A DNA stretch of 26,430 nucleotides from JADLEX01 sp964586775 (GTDB taxonomy: Bacteria > Lernaellota > Lernaellaia > JACKCT01), in assembly GCA_964586775.1 (NCBI GenBank), contig CAZPJD010000176.1, positions 1-26,430 on the forward strand, given 5' to 3'. The notes under the pieces are model-generated. The model ran no database searches. It saw only the letters and a program-made list of their open reading frames with translations, and was not told the DNA's origin. Shown in pieces: positions 23,989-26,430 of the stretch. The position numbers and the translations under genes were made by a program. The first letter of the stretch is position 1; each line of letters opens with the position of its first letter.

Positions 23989-25203
23989 ATGTCGGGTGAG
24001 AAGATCACGGTTAAGGACGGCCGGCTCCAGGTTCCGGATCGGCCCATCATTCCCTTCATCGAGGGCGACGGAATCGGCCCGGACATCTGGCGCGCGTCGC
24101 AGATGGTGTTCGACGAGGCCGTCCGCAAGACCTCCGGCGGCAAGCGCCAGATCGTCTGGAAAGAGATCCTCGCGGGCGAAAAGGCGTTCAAGGAGACCGG
24201 CAACTGGTTGCCGACCGAGACGACCGACGCCATCAAGGACTACCTCGTCTCCATCAAAGGTCCGCTGACGACCCCGGTGGGCGGCGGGTTCCGCAGCCTC
24301 AACGTCGCGCTGCGCCAGATCCTCGACCTGTTCGCGTGCGTGCGCCCGGTGCGCTACTTCGACGGCGTGCCCTCGCCGGTGAAGGAGCCGCACAAGCTGA
24401 ACGTCGTCATCTATCGCGAGAACACCGAGGACGTTTACGCCGGCATCGAGTACGAGCAGGGCACCGACAAGGCGATCAAGCTCATCGAGTTCCTGAATTC
24501 GACCTACGGCACGACCATCCGCGTCGATTCGGGTGTGGGCATCAAACCGATCTCGATTTTCGGAAGCCGCCGCCTCGTGCGCAAGGCGATCCGCCACGCG
24601 CTCGACAAAAACCGCAAGTCCGTGACCCTGGTGCACAAGGGGAACATCATGAAGTTCACCGAGGGCGCGTTCCGGAGCTGGGGCTACGACGAGGCCCGCG
24701 AGAACTTCGGCGAGCAGACGGTGACCGAGGATCAGGTGTGGAGCGACTTCGGCGGCAAGACGCCCGCCGGAAAGGTCATGATGAAGGACCGCATCGCCGA
24801 CGCCATGTTCCAGCAGGTGCTGCTGCGCCCCGACGAGTACGAGGTTCTCGCCACGCCGAACCTGAACGGCGATTACCTGTCCGACGCCTGCGCCGCGCAG
24901 GTCGGCGGCCTGGGCATGGCGCCGGGCGCGAACATGAGCGACGACGTGGCGCTCTTCGAGGCGACGCACGGCACCGCGCCCAAGTACGCGGGGCAGGACA
25001 AGGTGAATCCGGGCAGCGTGATCCTTTCGGGCTGCATGATGTTCGAGTACATGGGCTGGGACGAGGTGTCGGAGGCGATCCAGCGCGGCATCGAGCGCGC
25101 CATCGCGCAAAAGACCGTCACCTACGATCTCGCGCGGCAGATGCCCGGCGCGACCGAGGTCTCGTGCTCCGGCTTCGGCGAGGCGATCTGCAAGAACCTT
25201 TAA
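23989..25203 (+). CDS. icd: Isocitrate dehydrogenase, NADP-dependent type
   Basis: 404 residues, collinear with E. coli Icd (416). It catalyses isocitrate to 2-oxoglutarate plus CO2 in the TCA cycle. Visible signatures: substrate loop GPLTTPVGGGFRSLNVALRQ with S103 equivalent to the regulatory phospho-Ser of E. coli; YRENTEDVYAGIEY; LVHKGNIMKFTEGAF; metal and substrate region NLNGDYLSDACAAQVGGLG; ATHGTAPKYAGQDKVNPGS. Cofactor determinants of the NADP form are present (K332-Y333, and Y379 with R383 in TVTYDLAR). A near-perfect ribosome site AAGGAGGTG (23976-23984) fixes the ATG at 23989. No aceK is visible in this window, so phosphorylation control cannot be claimed. Confidence 0.95.
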   Translation: MSGEKITVKDGRLQVPDRPIIPFIEGDGIGPDIWRASQMVFDEAVRKTSGGKRQIVWKEILAGEKAFKETGNWLPTETTDAIKDYLVSIKGPLTTPVGGGFRSLNVALRQILDLFACVRPVRYFDGVPSPVKEPHKLNVVIYRENTEDVYAGIEYEQGTDKAIKLIEFLNSTYGTTIRVDSGVGIKPISIFGSRRLVRKAIRHALDKNRKSVTLVHKGNIMKFTEGAFRSWGYDEARENFGEQTVTEDQVWSDFGGKTPAGKVMMKDRIADAMFQQVLLRPDEYEVLATPNLNGDYLSDACAAQVGGLGMAPGANMSDDVALFEATHGTAPKYAGQDKVNPGSVILSGCMMFEYMGWDEVSEAIQRGIERAIAQKTVTYDLARQMPGATEVSCSGFGEAICKNL

Positions 25204-25224
25204 TCCCGATTTCGACCGATCAAC

Positions 25225-25252
25225 GCGGCCGGCGGCAATCCCGCCGGCCGTT
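25225..25252 (+). terminator. Terminator-like hairpin after icd
   Basis: Perfect 10-bp arms CGGCCGGCGG (25226-25235) and CCGCCGGCCG (25241-25250) around CAATC, 22 bases after the icd stop codon. Only TTGT follows, so the T-run is weak. Confidence 0.6.
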
Positions 25253-25345
25253 GTCGTCGGGCTGACCACTGCATGGCCTTCGTCATGGCGCTCACCGGCG
25301 ACGGCTCGTACGCTTGGATTCCGCAATCAGGCGCGTAACGAAACG

Positions 25346-25365
25346 CGGGGCGTGACGCCCCGTTT
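25346..25365 (+). promoter_or_regulatory. Hairpin immediately in front of the hydrolase ribosome site
   Basis: CGGGGCG (25346-25352), loop TGA, CGCCCCG (25356-25362), then TTT and directly GGAGG (25366-25370). It may be a short terminator for upstream transcription, or a 5'UTR stem that sets ribosome access for the hydrolase gene. Confidence 0.5.
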
Positions 25366-25375
25366 GGAGGATGCC

Positions 25376-26263
25376 GTGGACACGCTGTCCGTCGACCCCG
25401 TCGGCGCGAACGGGGCGCGATACGGTGAAGATCTCGTCGAGGTCGAGCCCGGCGTGCGGTTGCGCGTGATGACTTGGACGCCGGACGCGCCGGTGGACGA
25501 TACGCCGGTGGTCTTCGTCGCAGGCTGGGTGTCGTCGGTGCTCGGTTGGGCCGAGATGATCCGCGAGCTGGCGGTGCGCCGCCGGGTCGTTTACATCGAG
25601 ACTCGCGAGAAGTCGTCGGCGTTCATCGCGAAGTCGGGTTTGGGTCCCGCGGATTTCTCGATTGAACAAATGGCGCGGGATCTCGTCGCTGCGTTCGACG
25701 CACTCGGCGTGGATTCCCATCGCGCGGTCGTCGCGGCGAGCTCGCTGGGCGCCACCGCCGTTTTGGAAGCGCTCAAGCACGGTCGCCTGCGCGCGCGGGC
25801 CGCGTTCCTGATCGGTCCCAACGCCGAGTTCCGCGCGCCACGTTTTCTGCGGCCCATCCTGTACTTGCCCGCCGGGCTCTATCACGTCGTCAAGTACTTC
25901 GTGCTGTGGTACGTGCGCAACTTCCGCGTGGACGCGAAACGCGAACCGGAACAGTGGGCGCGCTACAGCCGCACGCTGCGCGAGGCGAATCCGCACCGGC
26001 TCAAATGGTCGGCCCGCGCGATCAAGGACTACACCGTGTGGGACGGCCTCGGCACCGTGGAAATCCCCGTGGCCGTCGCCTATGCACCGACCGACAAACT
26101 GCACGGCGCGGACAACATCCATCGCATCGTGTCGGCGATGCCGAACGCGCGCGCGGTGGAGTGCGCGTCGAACAAGGCGATGCACGACGCGCGGGTCGCC
26201 CACCAGATCGAAGACTTCATTTTGCGGTTGGAAACGCTCGGCGTTGATCGCCGTGCCGTGTGA
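25376..26263 (+). CDS. Alpha/beta-hydrolase fold protein
   Basis: 295 residues from GTG 25376, preferred over GTG 25352 because GGAGG lies five bases before it while 25352 falls inside a hairpin. The nucleophile elbow is A-S-S123-L-G (VVAASSLGATA), with an Ala in place of the first Gly of GxSxG. D240 (YAPTDKLHG) and H270 (NKAMHDARV) complete a plausible triad. The oxyanion-type loop FVAGWVSSVLGW and YIETREKSSA precede it. The cap region (about 150-215) contains an aromatic hydrophobic helix (LYHVVKYFVLWYVRNF) that could bind a lipid or long acyl chain. Substrate unknown: esterase, lipase or haloalkane/epoxide-hydrolase-type chemistry are possible. Confidence 0.8.
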   Translation: MDTLSVDPVGANGARYGEDLVEVEPGVRLRVMTWTPDAPVDDTPVVFVAGWVSSVLGWAEMIRELAVRRRVVYIETREKSSAFIAKSGLGPADFSIEQMARDLVAAFDALGVDSHRAVVAASSLGATAVLEALKHGRLRARAAFLIGPNAEFRAPRFLRPILYLPAGLYHVVKYFVLWYVRNFRVDAKREPEQWARYSRTLREANPHRLKWSARAIKDYTVWDGLGTVEIPVAVAYAPTDKLHGADNIHRIVSAMPNARAVECASNKAMHDARVAHQIEDFILRLETLGVDRRAV

Positions 26264-26275
26264 AAAGTCGCTTTC

Positions 26276-26299
26276 GCGGGACGGGCGAACCCGCCCCGC
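26276..26299. terminator. Weak bidirectional hairpin between convergent genes
   Basis: GCGGGACGGG (26276-26285), loop CGAA, CCCGCCCCGC (26290-26299), one A-C mismatch. It sits between the hydrolase stop (26263) and the convergent partial gene (26309). No clear T-run follows on the plus strand. Confidence 0.35.
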
Positions 26300-26308
26300 C
26301 GGCGAACG

Positions 26309-26430
26309 TCAGTGAACCGTGCCGCCTTTTTTCAGCGCCTGACGGTGCAGGGCGCGCATCAACGCGGCCTGCGCCCGATTGATGTCGATATCCGGGTCGG
26401 CGTGCGACTTGGCGAGGCGCTCCTCGGCGC
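26309..26430 (-). CDS. atpC: Partial CDS, C-terminus of probable F-type ATP synthase epsilon subunit
   Basis: Minus-strand frame open from the window edge to a TGA at 26309-26311, giving 39 C-terminal residues: AEERLAKSHADPDIDINRAQ, then AALMRALHRQALKKGGTVH. The pattern (AEERL, acidic I-D, R-A-Q-A-A-L-x-R-A-L-x-R) fits the C-terminal helical hairpin of AtpC, which couples to gamma and inhibits ATP hydrolysis. The fragment is short, so another helical protein cannot be excluded; atpD further upstream on the minus strand would settle it. Confidence 0.55.
   Translation of the reverse strand, partial: AEERLAKSHADPDIDINRAQAALMRALHRQALKKGGTVH

Overview
This is a GC-rich, gene-dense bacterial window with genes on both strands, short intergenic gaps and many GTG starts. 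Secreted proteins with long Asp-rich linkers or tails, a polysaccharide/radical-SAM neighbourhood and an RqcH-type NFACT protein suggest an uncultured deltaproteobacterium-like lineage (Myxococcota, Lernaellota or a relative). That assignment is an inference; there is no rRNA or other decisive marker here.

Layout. 1-1358: 3' part of a secreted multidomain protein with an Asp/Thr pentapeptide linker. 1406-3052 (-): a TPP-dependent 2-hydroxyacyl-CoA lyase/acetolactate synthase-like enzyme. 3422-5074 (+): a secreted BNR beta-propeller with a PKD-like domain, a poly-Asp tail and a Cys-Cys C-terminus, ended by a strong terminator. 5194-6570 (+): a methyltransferase fused to a Wzt-type O-antigen-binding domain. 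6587-7979: a two-gene cassette (nucleotidyltransferase plus HTH protein) with a palindromic operator-like site, bracketed by a near-perfect direct repeat. 7960-10989 (-): a glycosyltransferase carrying a roughly 565-residue coiled coil and a hydrophobic C-terminal anchor. 11084-12911 (-): two envelope proteins of unknown function. 13155-14597 (+) and 16387-19436 (-): three radical SAM proteins with B12-binding-type N-terminal domains, plus a GT-C membrane glycosyltransferase (14608-16284, -). 19613-23804 (-): an operon of AMP-forming acyl-CoA synthetase, metallophosphoesterase and RqcH-like NFACT protein. 23989-25203 (+): NADP-type isocitrate dehydrogenase. 25376-26263 (+): an alpha/beta hydrolase. 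26309-26430 (-): probable C-terminus of ATP synthase epsilon.

How the genes may fit together. The methyltransferase/Wzt-C fusion, the coiled-coil glycosyltransferase and the GT-C enzyme point to surface polysaccharide synthesis. The first two recall, in different domain arrangements, the cap-plus-ruler logic of the E. coli O9a WbdD/Wzt system. The acyl-CoA synthetase and Icd are divergent central-carbon genes.

The most unusual element is the 1.37-kb cassette between the methyltransferase and the coiled-coil glycosyltransferase. It looks like a small toxin-antitoxin or defence-type module inserted at the 3' end of the glycosyltransferase gene, with that gene end duplicated on the other side.
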